A stretch of DNA of 64,000 bases from Ruminococcus_G sp050944415 (lineage in GTDB: Bacteria > Bacillota > Clostridia > Lachnospirales > Lachnospiraceae). Below, in pieces: positions 1-8,091 of the stretch. Within the stretch, counting starts at the first letter, position 1, and each line of letters starts with the position of its first letter. A program made the translations under genes and the position numbers. The notes beneath the pieces were generated by a model. It was given only the letters and a program-made list of their open reading frames with translations. It was not told where the DNA came from and searched no databases. The stretch is from positions 1-64,000 of the forward strand of contig JBMNRA010000004.1 of NCBI GenBank assembly GCA_050944415.1. Direction: 5' to 3'.

Positions 1-74
1 GATATTCTCTACATTTATTTTTTTGCTTTTAACTTAAAGTAATTTTACGCTATTTGTATTGACATAAATCTTTG

Positions 75-1892
75 TCAGAATGCCATGGACTCCAGGAATA
101 CAGTCTGAAATTCAGGATCAGTGGCCAGTTCAATATGCCGGATGTCTCTGACAAATCTTTCCATAAGTTTTCTTTTTTCTGTGGAAAGCAAAGCCATGCC
201 AGCGCCGTCTCCTGCGGCGTTTCCAATAAAACGGATTTTGTCCGGTTCAAAATCCGGAAATAATCGAATAGTCGCGGCGCTTTTTACATCGATGTGGCTT
301 CCAAAGGCCCCTGCCACCAGAAACCGGTCGATCTTTTCCCTTTCACCGGATATCTCCCTCTGCAGCATTTTGATGCCTGCGCAGACCGCTCCCTTCGCCA
401 GTTGTATTTCACGGATATCTTTCTGAGTCAGCACAATATCTTTTCCTCCGTTCTCCCCGAAAGCCAGGACAAATTCATTGCCATGCTCTCTTTTTCGCAG
501 CCGCGCTGCAATAGACGGCGGCTGATGCGCAGCCAGGGCTTTTTCTCTTGTCATAAGGCGGCCCTTTCTGTCAATAAGTCCTGTTTCCAGAAGCTGTGCC
601 GCTGCGTCAATCAGGCCGGAGCCACAGATTCCCGCAGGTATGGTTTCTCCGACCACCGAAAGCATCACCCGGCCGTTTTTTATCTTTACTTTTTCTATTG
701 CTCCTGTTCCGGCCCGCATCCCGTGCAGGATTCCGGCTCCCTCAAAAGCCGGACCCGCGGCGGTGGAACAGACATACATCCGGCCCTTGCTGACCAGAAC
801 GATTTCTCCGTTGGTTCCGATGTCAATAAAAAGAACCGTATCCTCCGCTTCATACAGTCCGCTGGCGAGAATTCCCGCTGAAATGTCCGATCCCACATGC
901 CCTCCGATATTCGGCAGCAGACAGACCTCCGCCTCGGGATGAATGCAAAAACCAATTTCTTTTGCCGGAAACGTAAGACTCCGGGCAAAGACGGGAGCAA
1001 ATGGCGAACGGGCAATTCGTCCGGGATTTACATGCAGCAGCAGATGGCTCATGGCAGTATTTCCCACAACGGTACATTTGCTGATATCACCGGGCTTGAC
1101 GCTGCAGTCCTCCGCCAGCTGAAGAATCAGCTGATTCAGGCTCTGTATGATCGTCTGCTGAAGAATTGTTATATTTTCCGGTGACTCTTTGCAAAACTGG
1201 ATCCGTGAGATCACGTCCGCCCCGTAACTGCTCTGGGGATTTGCCGCAGCTTCCGATTTCAGCAGGATACCTTTCGATAAATCCCACAGCATGCCAGCCA
1301 CAGAGGTCGTTCCCACGTCAAATGCGATTCCGTACATCTCTCCGGTTCGGTCGCCGGCAGAGATATCTGTCACCCGGTTTCCATTCATGGTCACAGTAAC
1401 ATCCCGCCTTGTTTCCAGAATTTCTCCCAGACTGCGCACCGCAGTCAGAGAAAAACCTTGAACGGCAGGATAAGAGTTCCTGTTCATTGCCTGTTCCAGA
1501 CGATCCACATCGCTGCTCTGATCATCCAGAGATGGTTCAGATATTTCCACGTGAAATTTTCGGATACCACAGTCCTGTGCCGGCATACATCCATTCCGCA
1601 GCATTCCCTTTTTAATTTTGCCGCCGCCCAGAATATCAATTGATGCATCAGACAGCGGCCGCGTACAGCAGGCCAGCCGGATATTTTCTTTCAGTTCCTC
1701 ATATGTCAGCAAAACTTTTTCCGTATGTCCGGGAGACGTAAAGGTTCCATTCCGAATTTTAATCTTACATTTCGCGCACTTTTCCTTTCCGCCGCAGTCC
1801 GCGTCAATGGGAATCTGATTTTTTCTGGCACACTGCAGTACTGTGTCTCCCTGTTTACAGATCACTTCGCGGGATCCGAATTTCAGCTTCAT
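75..1892 (-). CDS. RACo-type corrinoid activation protein (2Fe-2S plus ASKHA/DUF4445)
   Basis: The 605-residue protein matches the reductive activators of corrinoid proteins (RACo/RamA type), which use ATP and an Fe-S centre to return inactive Co(II) corrinoid to Co(I). An N-terminal ferredoxin-like domain carries Cys33, Cys39, Cys42 and a Cys75-Cys76 pair, the pattern of a plant-type [2Fe-2S] cluster. A linker leads to an actin-like ATPase part with DVGTTS near residue 190, a second glycine-rich loop IDIGTNGE near 355 and a C-terminal GNAAGDGAG loop. The start at 1892 has a GGAGG site. It is divergent from a UroD-type methyltransferase, which supports a methyl-transfer role. Its corrinoid-protein partner is not in the window. 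The family assignment is secure; the substrate pathway is unknown. Confidence 0.9.
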   Translation of the reverse strand: MKLKFGSREVICKQGDTVLQCARKNQIPIDADCGGKEKCAKCKIKIRNGTFTSPGHTEKVLLTYEELKENIRLACCTRPLSDASIDILGGGKIKKGMLRNGCMPAQDCGIRKFHVEISEPSLDDQSSDVDRLEQAMNRNSYPAVQGFSLTAVRSLGEILETRRDVTVTMNGNRVTDISAGDRTGEMYGIAFDVGTTSVAGMLWDLSKGILLKSEAAANPQSSYGADVISRIQFCKESPENITILQQTIIQSLNQLILQLAEDCSVKPGDISKCTVVGNTAMSHLLLHVNPGRIARSPFAPVFARSLTFPAKEIGFCIHPEAEVCLLPNIGGHVGSDISAGILASGLYEAEDTVLFIDIGTNGEIVLVSKGRMYVCSTAAGPAFEGAGILHGMRAGTGAIEKVKIKNGRVMLSVVGETIPAGICGSGLIDAAAQLLETGLIDRKGRLMTREKALAAHQPPSIAARLRKREHGNEFVLAFGENGGKDIVLTQKDIREIQLAKGAVCAGIKMLQREISGEREKIDRFLVAGAFGSHIDVKSAATIRLFPDFEPDKIRFIGNAAGDGAGMALLSTEKRKLMERFVRDIRHIELATDPEFQTVFLESMAF

Positions 1893-1926
1893 CCATCGTC
1901 ACATCCTCCCTATATTTCTTATCGTA

Positions 1927-1957
1927 AGAGTAAGGTCTCTTGTTGGATTAGAGTCAA
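1927..1957 (-). promoter_or_regulatory. Promoter of the corrinoid activator gene, 19-bp spacer
   Basis: Reading the minus strand, TTGACT (1957-1952) and TACTCT (1932-1927) are separated by 19 bases. The long spacer is typical of promoters that need a DNA-distorting MerR-family activator, but no regulator gene lies beside it. It faces away from the promoter at 1977-2007. Confidence 0.5.
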
Positions 1958-1976
1958 GATTTCTCCCGATTTTCAT

Positions 1977-2007
1977 TTGACTCTCACCTTACTTTATGCC
2001 TTACACT
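1977..2007 (+). promoter_or_regulatory. Promoter of the UroD-type methyltransferase gene, 19-bp spacer
   Basis: TTGACT at 1977-1982 and TACACT at 2002-2007 are also 19 bases apart. The spacer holds ACCTTAC, a heptamer also found in the divergent promoter, and CCTTAC occurs twice in the spacer and -10 region. The two divergent promoters have matching architecture, which suggests shared control. Confidence 0.5.
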
Positions 2008-2035
2008 CGTTAAAAACAAGCAAGGAGGTACTATT

Positions 2036-3073
2036 ATGAAAATAAATATGAACCACTGGTCCCAGGAGATCATTGAGGCAAAAGACCGGCGAAATCTTCC
2101 CATATTATATTTTCCCTGTCTGAAAAACATTGGTATGGGTGTCGCGGAATCCGTGCAGGATCCGGTGAAAATGGCTAAAGGAATGGAAGAAGTCATCCGG
2201 GAATATCCGGAAACCATCGCCGCCATCACCGGCATGGATCTCACAGTGGACACGGAAGCTTTTGGCGGAAAAGTTCATTTCAGCGAACTGCAGGCCCCCA
2301 ATATTGAAGCGCCTGTCGTAAAAACCAGGGAAGAAATCGAAGCCCTGCCGGTACCGGATATCCACAGCGGCCGGGTGGACATGTTCACCCGCGCAGCAAC
2401 AGAAGCCGCTAATCGGATCACTGACCGCCCTGTCTTCGGCGGCATGCTGGGACCTTTCTCACTGGCTGCCAGCCTGATGGAAGTCACCGCCGCCATGATG
2501 ATGATCGTCAAGGACAAATCGGCCGTTACGCTATTGATTGAAAAATCTACGGAATTTTTAATCGCCCGGGCGAAAGAATATAAGGCAGCCGGCGCCAATG
2601 GCGTATTCATAGCGGAGCCAACAGCCGGTCTTCTGTCCCCAAAACAGTGCGACGAACTTTCTTCCCTTTATGTAAAAAAAATTGTCGATGCGGTGCAGGA
2701 TGATTTCTTTTTCGTAATTCTTCACAACTGCGGACGGGTAAAAAAATCCGTGGCTTCCATGTACGGTACCGGCTGCAAAGGATACCACTTTGGAAATTCT
2801 GTGGATATGAAAGACATTCTTCCACAGATTCCCCCTGACGTCCTGGTCTTCGGCAACATTGATCCCTCCTCTGATTTCTTCCTTTCCACCCCCGGAGAAA
2901 TCAAAGAAAAGACTTCCGCTCTGCTGAGAGATATGGAACCTTATCCGCACTTTGTACTTTCTTCCGGCTGTGACCTGGCGCCAACGGTAAAAAAAGAAAA
3001 TATTGACGCATATTATGAAGCCTGCCGCGAGTATAACGCTTCCAATGGCCTGAGTACTGTCATTCGTCTCTGA
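2036..3073 (+). CDS. Uroporphyrinogen decarboxylase-family (MtaA/MtbA-like) methyltransferase
   Basis: The 345-residue protein belongs to the UroD superfamily branch of cobamide-dependent methyltransferases rather than to true heme-pathway UroD. The zinc-ligand pattern of MtaA/MtbA is visible: His230-x-Cys232 in HNCGR and a distal Cys312 in SSGCDLAP. In that group the zinc activates a thiol or similar acceptor for methyl transfer from, or to, a corrinoid protein. The start at 2036 follows AAGGAGG. The neighbour across the divergent promoter is a corrinoid activator, so a role in methyl transfer is likely; the methyl donor and acceptor cannot be read from sequence. A strong hairpin terminator follows the stop codon. 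Confidence 0.8.
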   Translation: MKINMNHWSQEIIEAKDRRNLPILYFPCLKNIGMGVAESVQDPVKMAKGMEEVIREYPETIAAITGMDLTVDTEAFGGKVHFSELQAPNIEAPVVKTREEIEALPVPDIHSGRVDMFTRAATEAANRITDRPVFGGMLGPFSLAASLMEVTAAMMMIVKDKSAVTLLIEKSTEFLIARAKEYKAAGANGVFIAEPTAGLLSPKQCDELSSLYVKKIVDAVQDDFFFVILHNCGRVKKSVASMYGTGCKGYHFGNSVDMKDILPQIPPDVLVFGNIDPSSDFFLSTPGEIKEKTSALLRDMEPYPHFVLSSGCDLAPTVKKENIDAYYEACREYNASNGLSTVIRL

Positions 3074-3075
3074 AA

Positions 3076-3119
3076 AAAATCCTCCCGGAATCCACAAATT
3101 GGAATCCCGGGAGGATTTT
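3076..3119. terminator. Bidirectional terminator
   Basis: A 13-bp stem (AAAATCCTCCCGG against CCGGGAGGATTTT) closes an 18-base loop and is flanked by A and T runs on the two sides. It sits between the convergent methyltransferase and YkvI-like genes, so it can serve both. Confidence 0.85.
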
Positions 3120-3145
3120 ATACTGCGGAAGGTATTTGCTTCCCG

Positions 3146-4282
3146 CTATTTTGAATCAAATCTGGTGGCAATCATATGAACAATATACGGAATCAGGATA
3201 ACCGGAATCGCCAGATAGGCGATCATGCTGTATGCTTTCTGAATTAACGTCAGCAGACCGAACTGAGCGATACCAAAATCTACAATGCAGCAGATCAAAG
3301 CTGCCAGGACTTCTTTTTTTCCTATCCCGGACCGTTGTCCAGACATGTCAGATTCGGCTGCCGTTCTTTTTTTGCAGAGCCTTTTTACCATGGCGGCAAC
3401 CATATTGACTGCCGTTGAAACAGCTCCCAGAATAATCAGAACAGAAATCAGAGGCGTCATAAAAGAGGCTCCCACTCCTTTCTGCACCATAAACAAGGTC
3501 GGTATGCTCTGACCGGCTGCCTCAGGATCGGTATAGACTGTCATTAGACCCAAGACAACCATAATCATCATCAGTGCGTTTACCAGAAAGCCAACGCCCA
3601 TGCTTTTGACTGCATCACCGGGTTTTTCAAAAGATCTGGCATGCTGAACAAACACTGCAATGTTGGAAAGCTGAAAAGTCCCGTATAAGAAGGCTGAATA
3701 CAATGCCCTTCCCAGTGGAAAATCAGAAGCCGTCATACTTGCACAGGCTTCGGAAATCCGCGGAAAGCCTGAAACAATATTGGGAATATACACAATGAAA
3801 AGTCCGGCGATGATACAGATGGAAAGCACCGATGCCACTTTTCGTACCAGATCTGTTCCGAAAATCGCAACGACAAAAATAAATATACCGATCAGAAAAG
3901 TGCACAGCAGATAGGGCAGTCCTGTCAGGGCGCTTAATGTGGATCCCCCTGTGGCAAAAGCCACAGCCGGGGCCACACACATAACACAGATATACAGTAT
4001 TTCAAACAGATTGGAAAAGACGGGGGCAAATCTTCCATAAAAAGCATTATTGTAGGATCTGTAATCATATACTTCGTGCTTCCTGGCAAATCGCAGACTG
4101 TAGGCAAAAAAAACAGCATTATAAAGCATGGCGGCCGCGGGCATAATCAGACACCATATGCCATACCGTACAAAATAACTGTAAATCTGAGCGCCGGAAG
4201 CAAATCCGCCTCCAAAATGGGTGGTAAACCATACGAATGACACTCCCAGGATAATCGCAGTCGTTCTATTTTTCTTCTTCAT
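3146..4282 (-). CDS. YkvI-like multi-spanning membrane transporter
   Basis: The 378-residue protein is almost entirely hydrophobic, with about ten membrane segments. Its N-terminal stretch, with TTHFGGGFASGAQ near residues 20-32, is the hallmark of the YkvI/COG3949 family, distant relatives of amino-acid and sodium symporters. The substrate is unknown. The start overlaps the end of the upstream dehydrogenase gene by 17 bases, so the two are probably translated together, and the transporter may import the substrate of that enzyme or of the corrinoid methyltransferase. The substrate link is inference. Confidence 0.75.
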   Translation of the reverse strand: MKKKNRTTAIILGVSFVWFTTHFGGGFASGAQIYSYFVRYGIWCLIMPAAAMLYNAVFFAYSLRFARKHEVYDYRSYNNAFYGRFAPVFSNLFEILYICVMCVAPAVAFATGGSTLSALTGLPYLLCTFLIGIFIFVVAIFGTDLVRKVASVLSICIIAGLFIVYIPNIVSGFPRISEACASMTASDFPLGRALYSAFLYGTFQLSNIAVFVQHARSFEKPGDAVKSMGVGFLVNALMMIMVVLGLMTVYTDPEAAGQSIPTLFMVQKGVGASFMTPLISVLIILGAVSTAVNMVAAMVKRLCKKRTAAESDMSGQRSGIGKKEVLAALICCIVDFGIAQFGLLTLIQKAYSMIAYLAIPVILIPYIVHMIATRFDSK

Positions 4283-5375
4283 CTTTTCTCACCCGTTCCT
4301 TCAGTCTGGTCATTGCATCTGTCAGCATTTCCTTCGTTACTCTGTAAGGATAATGTGCCACGTCTGACATATCCGGAATCCGTTCCACACACTCTTCCCA
4401 CTGTTTCTGTGTAATCTCAATTTCCTCCAGGGAGACCGGCAGTGAAACCGCCTTGTTCAGCCTGTATATTTTTTCGAATTCTTCATACTGCTGATCCGCC
4501 AGAAGCGCCAGCAGTATACCGAAGCCGACCACTTCACCATGCAGATGATTTTCTTCAATCACCGGATAAGAGGTCATTGCGTAAAAGATAGCGTGGGCCA
4601 GACCGCTGTTATAATCCGGCGTATAGTCCTTTGTCAGAAAAATAGACGCGATTCCCGTAGTCACAATAATGGCAAGAACAACCTGTTCCACATCATAAGT
4701 ACACCGTCCGTCTTTATGATCCCGCAGGGCTTTCGAGCCGTACTGAATCAGAGGGTCTCTGCACATACGGCTGATATCCACTCCCAGGGCCGTAAAATGT
4801 TCCAGCTGCTCATCCCTGGATGAAATGGTGGCCTCATAGTATTTGGCATAGGTGTCCCCGATACCGGCCCACATATACTGGCTGGGAGCCTTGGCAATGA
4901 TTTCCGTATCGATAAAAGAATGCATAACCGGTCTTACGAAAAAGTGAGGCTTTAAAAATGTACCGTCCTCTCTGTACATAATGGAAACTGACGTACAGGC
5001 GGAACAGTTGGAAGCAATGGTAGGAAAAGCGAAGACAGGCTTGTCATCAGTAATGCACAGACATTTTACCGTGTCCAGAGCTTTTCCTCCTCCTACCCCA
5101 AATACCATATCCGCTTCCTGATATAGAGGCAGGGCTCTTAATTTTTCTACCGTTTCATACGTACAGTTTTCTCCGTAGATTTTCTTTCCTATAATAGCAA
5201 GCCCGGTCTTTTCCACGTAACGGCTGATCTTGTCAAAAGCGGCAGCCAGGGCTTTTTCCCCTCCGATGACCAGAACTTTTTTCCCGTAAGATTCACATAC
5301 GGGACCGATATTTTCATAAATCTTATCGCCGATAGAATAATTTGGCAGATGAACTTCATAATTTTCCAGTTTCAT
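4266..5375 (-). CDS. Iron-containing alcohol/glycerol dehydrogenase family protein
   Basis: The 369-residue protein is a GldA-like member of the metal-dependent alcohol dehydrogenases. The NAD-binding part shows GGGKALDT near residue 90. Metal-ligand positions are visible as Asp in GIGDTYAKYYE and His residues in GLAHAIFY and HLHGEVVG. I chose the ATG at 5375 because AAGGAG lies about ten bases before it; an upstream in-frame ATG at 5423 lacks such a site. It overlaps the YkvI-like gene by 17 bases. It probably oxidises a small polyol or hydroxy compound, but many relatives are mis-named glycerol dehydrogenase and the substrate is open. Confidence 0.8.
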   Translation of the reverse strand: MKLENYEVHLPNYSIGDKIYENIGPVCESYGKKVLVIGGEKALAAAFDKISRYVEKTGLAIIGKKIYGENCTYETVEKLRALPLYQEADMVFGVGGGKALDTVKCLCITDDKPVFAFPTIASNCSACTSVSIMYREDGTFLKPHFFVRPVMHSFIDTEIIAKAPSQYMWAGIGDTYAKYYEATISSRDEQLEHFTALGVDISRMCRDPLIQYGSKALRDHKDGRCTYDVEQVVLAIIVTTGIASIFLTKDYTPDYNSGLAHAIFYAMTSYPVIEENHLHGEVVGFGILLALLADQQYEEFEKIYRLNKAVSLPVSLEEIEITQKQWEECVERIPDMSDVAHYPYRVTKEMLTDAMTRLKERVRKDEEEK

Positions 5376-5458
5376 ATTCTGTTTCTCCTTCCCAAAACCC
5401 GGTCTGCAGATAATTTTATACACAAAAACCCTTGATACTTTATCATTTTAGAACATAA

Positions 5459-6246
5459 AAGTCAATCTGTATCGATTGCTATCTTCTGGCCAACTATCTG
5501 TGCCGCCGAAAATATACTGTACAGAAAACCATACTGCTGCTGACAGGCGTCTCTGTTATTTTTTTTGCATTCTGTGTTTTTTTCTCCAGCATACTGGGAT
5601 TTTACGGAAATGGAGCAATTATGGCCGCCGGTCTGCTGTTTATTTTCCCTCTCAAATTAATCTATGACGAATCGTATATGCAGCTTTTTAATGTCATGTG
5701 CACAACCTGGCTTTATACAATGGGCGTATTTTCCATCACCCGCCAGATTGTCTCTCTGTTTTTCGTTCAAAGGCCGATCGGGTTGAGTATAACGCGCTTC
5801 ACGACACCCTGACCGGTCTTGGGAATCGCACCTGTCTGATGCGGGATCTTGAAAATCTTATCAGAGAAGAACGTACTTTCTCCGTTCTTTTTATGGATCT
5901 GGACCGTTTTAAACAGATTAATGATGAATACGGTCACATGACCGGCGACCGGTATCTGAAGCATTTCGCGGGAATCATTAAAGAAATGTTCCATGAAAAA
6001 GGACGGGCATACCGTTTCGGAGGTGATGAATTTATCGTTTTATACATCGGCACTGTACCTGAATCTCTGATGGTTTTGCTGAAAGAATGCCAAGAATGGG
6101 AACAGGGAGCTCCCTGCCCCTTTAATCAGGTAAGCGCCGGTGTGCTTCTGTGCCGGCCGCCCCATGAAGGAATGGAACAGATCCTTCATAAGGTGGATCA
6201 GCTGATGTATCAGAACAAGCTGAAACGGCAGCAACAGCATTCTTAG
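5459..6246 (+). pseudogene. Truncated and frameshifted GGDEF (diguanylate cyclase) gene
   Basis: Two reading frames together form one protein. The first, 5459 to about 5765, encodes hydrophobic membrane helices ending in VFSITRQIVSLFF. The second, from about 5765 to 6246, encodes a GGDEF domain with HDTLTGLGNR, MDLDRFKQIND and an intact RFGGDEF. Loss of one T in the T-run near 5760 would explain the shift, since restoring it gives SLFFRSKADRVEYNALHD. The first frame also lacks a start codon: an in-frame stop at 5456 precedes it and no ATG, GTG or TTG with a ribosome site follows, so the 5' end is missing too. Internal starts at 5621 and 5698 have no convincing ribosome site. The catalytic domain looks recently active. 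Confidence 0.75.
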
Positions 6247-6252
6247 TTTTCC

Positions 6253-6285
6253 GGAAAGGGTTGCTGCCCTTCCTGTTTTGTCTGT
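6253..6285 (+). terminator. Possible terminator after the GGDEF remnant
   Basis: GGAAAGGG pairs with CCCTTCC across TTGCTG with one bulged A, followed by the T-rich TGTTTTGTCTGTTT. It is convergent with the siderophore-binding protein gene. Confidence 0.45.
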
Positions 6286-7320
6286 TTATTCATTTAGCAG
6301 CTCAGATTCCAGGTCCTGCAGCATTACATCCAGCGCGGTTACACCGCCCTCTGCCGTATACCACACTGCCGGATGCGCGAGATAAATCACATTGCCGTTC
6401 TGATACGCGTCCGTACTCATCACAAGTTCATTTTCCATTATATCCTGTGCCAGCTGCGCTCCATCCGTACCAATCGCCGCGTCTCTGTCCATGATAAATA
6501 TGTAGTCGGGATTTTTTTCCACGATGAATTCAAACGATGCTTCATTTCCGTGCGTCGCTGTATCGATATCAGAATCAACTCCAATATTTTCAAATCCGAT
6601 TTCATTTCCGATAATCGAGCATCGGCCGTCATTTCCCAATACATTAAAACTTCCGCTGGTGCACATGCCTACGATAGCCGTCTTTCCTTCCGCAAATTCA
6701 GCCAGCGCGTCAATGCGGGCAGCAAAATCTGTCATCAGAGCATCTACTTCTTCTTCCAGGCCGAAAATAGACGCGATGGTATTGGCATTATTACGCACGC
6801 TTTCTACCAGGCCGGCCTGCGTATCTGTAGCCAGATATACCACCGGCGCTATTTCATTCAGTTCATCATATGCTGAAGAAAGGCGGCCTCCGATAAATAT
6901 AATATCCGGCTCACACTCCATCACCGCTTCCATATCCGCTTCTTTGATGGTCCCCAGATTTATAATATTGTCATCCGTTACGTATTCCTGCAGATACTCA
7001 AGAGACGTAGACGCTGAACCTACCACCCGATCTCCTACTCCGAGATTGTCCAGAATATCCAGACACGCCATATCAAGAATCGCTATACGTTCCGGATCGT
7101 AGGGCACGTCCGTATCTGTCATCTCTCCCTCCGCATTCAGGCTCTGAATTGTAACGGTCTCCGGTGTTTCTTCTGTTTCTGATTCTGCATCCGCGTCAGC
7201 CACCGTCTCTTCCGCTGACGTTTCTGCAGTATCCGCGCTTCTGTCATTGCTGCCGCCGCATGCGGTAAAGGAGAAAACTGCTGCTCCCAGTACAAGTAAC
7301 ATTGCTAAATTTTTTTTCAT
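6286..7320 (-). CDS. Iron-siderophore ABC transporter substrate-binding lipoprotein
   Basis: The 344-residue protein has a lipoprotein signal (MKKNLAMLL, then lipobox FTAC just before GGS), an acidic linker to about residue 60 and then a FatB/YclQ-type periplasmic-binding fold, with an ERIAILDMACLDIL strand-helix and an EPDIIFIGGRLS motif. It would capture ferric siderophore at the outer membrane face and deliver it to the permease pair. I start at 7320 because GGAGG lies directly upstream; the in-frame ATG codons at 7338 and 7332 are less well placed. It is the last gene of a four-gene operon and starts 14 bases after the ATPase gene ends. Confidence 0.88.
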   Translation of the reverse strand: MKKNLAMLLVLGAAVFSFTACGGSNDRSADTAETSAEETVADADAESETEETPETVTIQSLNAEGEMTDTDVPYDPERIAILDMACLDILDNLGVGDRVVGSASTSLEYLQEYVTDDNIINLGTIKEADMEAVMECEPDIIFIGGRLSSAYDELNEIAPVVYLATDTQAGLVESVRNNANTIASIFGLEEEVDALMTDFAARIDALAEFAEGKTAIVGMCTSGSFNVLGNDGRCSIIGNEIGFENIGVDSDIDTATHGNEASFEFIVEKNPDYIFIMDRDAAIGTDGAQLAQDIMENELVMSTDAYQNGNVIYLAHPAVWYTAEGGVTALDVMLQDLESELLNE

Positions 7321-7334
7321 AAATACCTCCATAA

Positions 7335-8087
7335 TCAATAATAAATAGACAGTGGTTTTCCTTTCACTTCCTGAATCTCAAAATCCACATGATAAATATC
7401 ATACAGATTCTGTTTTGTCATTACTTCTTTTACCGTTCCGAATTTCGCGATCTTTCCGTCCACAAACGCGCAGATATAGTCCGAATAAAATGCCGCGTAA
7501 TTAATTTCATGCAGCACCAGTACGACGGTTTTTCCCAGTTCGTCACATAATCTGCGGACAGTTTTCATCATATTGGTGGCGTGGTAGATATCCAGATTGT
7601 TTGTAGGTTCATCCAGAAGCACATACTCCGTATCCTGCGCGATGACCATTGCAATATATGCCCGCTGTCTCTGTCCTCCTGACAGCTCATCAATAAAACG
7701 ATTCTCAAATTCATTCATTTCCATATACGTGATCGCCTGATCAATCAGCTTTTCATCTTCCGGCGTAAGCCTGCCTCCTGAATAGGGAAACCGCCCAAAC
7801 GCCACAAGCTCGCGTACCGTCAGTTTCATCTGAATATTATTGGTCTGCGTCAGAATGGCAAGCCGCTTTGCCAGCTCTTTGCTTTTCCATTTCGAGACAT
7901 CCTTCCCTTCAAAATCGACCAGGCCCTCATCCTGGGCAATCAGCCGGGATATGATTCCCATAACTGTTGATTTTCCCGCACCATTGGGACCAATCATTGA
8001 TAGAACCTTGCCTCTCGGTATTTCAAAAGAAACCTCGTCCACGACTGCTTTTCCATCATATTTTTTTGTCAGTTTTTCTATAAGCAT
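7335..8087 (-). CDS. Iron-siderophore ABC transporter ATP-binding protein
   Basis: The 250-residue ATPase has Walker A GPNGAGKST, Q-loop region LAILTQTNN, signature LSGGQRQR, Walker B YVLLDEPTNNLD and the switch histidine in VLVLHE. It resembles FepC/YclP/FhuC proteins that energise siderophore uptake. The start MLIEKLTKKYDG at 8087 has an AGAGGG site, while the longer open frame to 8195 reads into the preceding permease gene and is not coding. It lies between the permease and binding-protein genes. Confidence 0.9.
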   Translation of the reverse strand: MLIEKLTKKYDGKAVVDEVSFEIPRGKVLSMIGPNGAGKSTVMGIISRLIAQDEGLVDFEGKDVSKWKSKELAKRLAILTQTNNIQMKLTVRELVAFGRFPYSGGRLTPEDEKLIDQAITYMEMNEFENRFIDELSGGQRQRAYIAMVIAQDTEYVLLDEPTNNLDIYHATNMMKTVRRLCDELGKTVVLVLHEINYAAFYSDYICAFVDGKIAKFGTVKEVMTKQNLYDIYHVDFEIQEVKGKPLSIYY

Positions 8088-8091
8088 ACTT

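Noticed and set aside
4266..5423. Dehydrogenase start at 5423
   Set aside because: The ATG at 5375 has a well-placed AAGGAG, while the 5423 start adds 16 residues that do not resemble the family and has no ribosome site.
5698..6246. GGDEF gene starting at 5698 as an intact protein
   Set aside because: Its first 25 residues are not a natural N terminus, no ribosome site precedes it, and the membrane part of the protein lies in another frame upstream.
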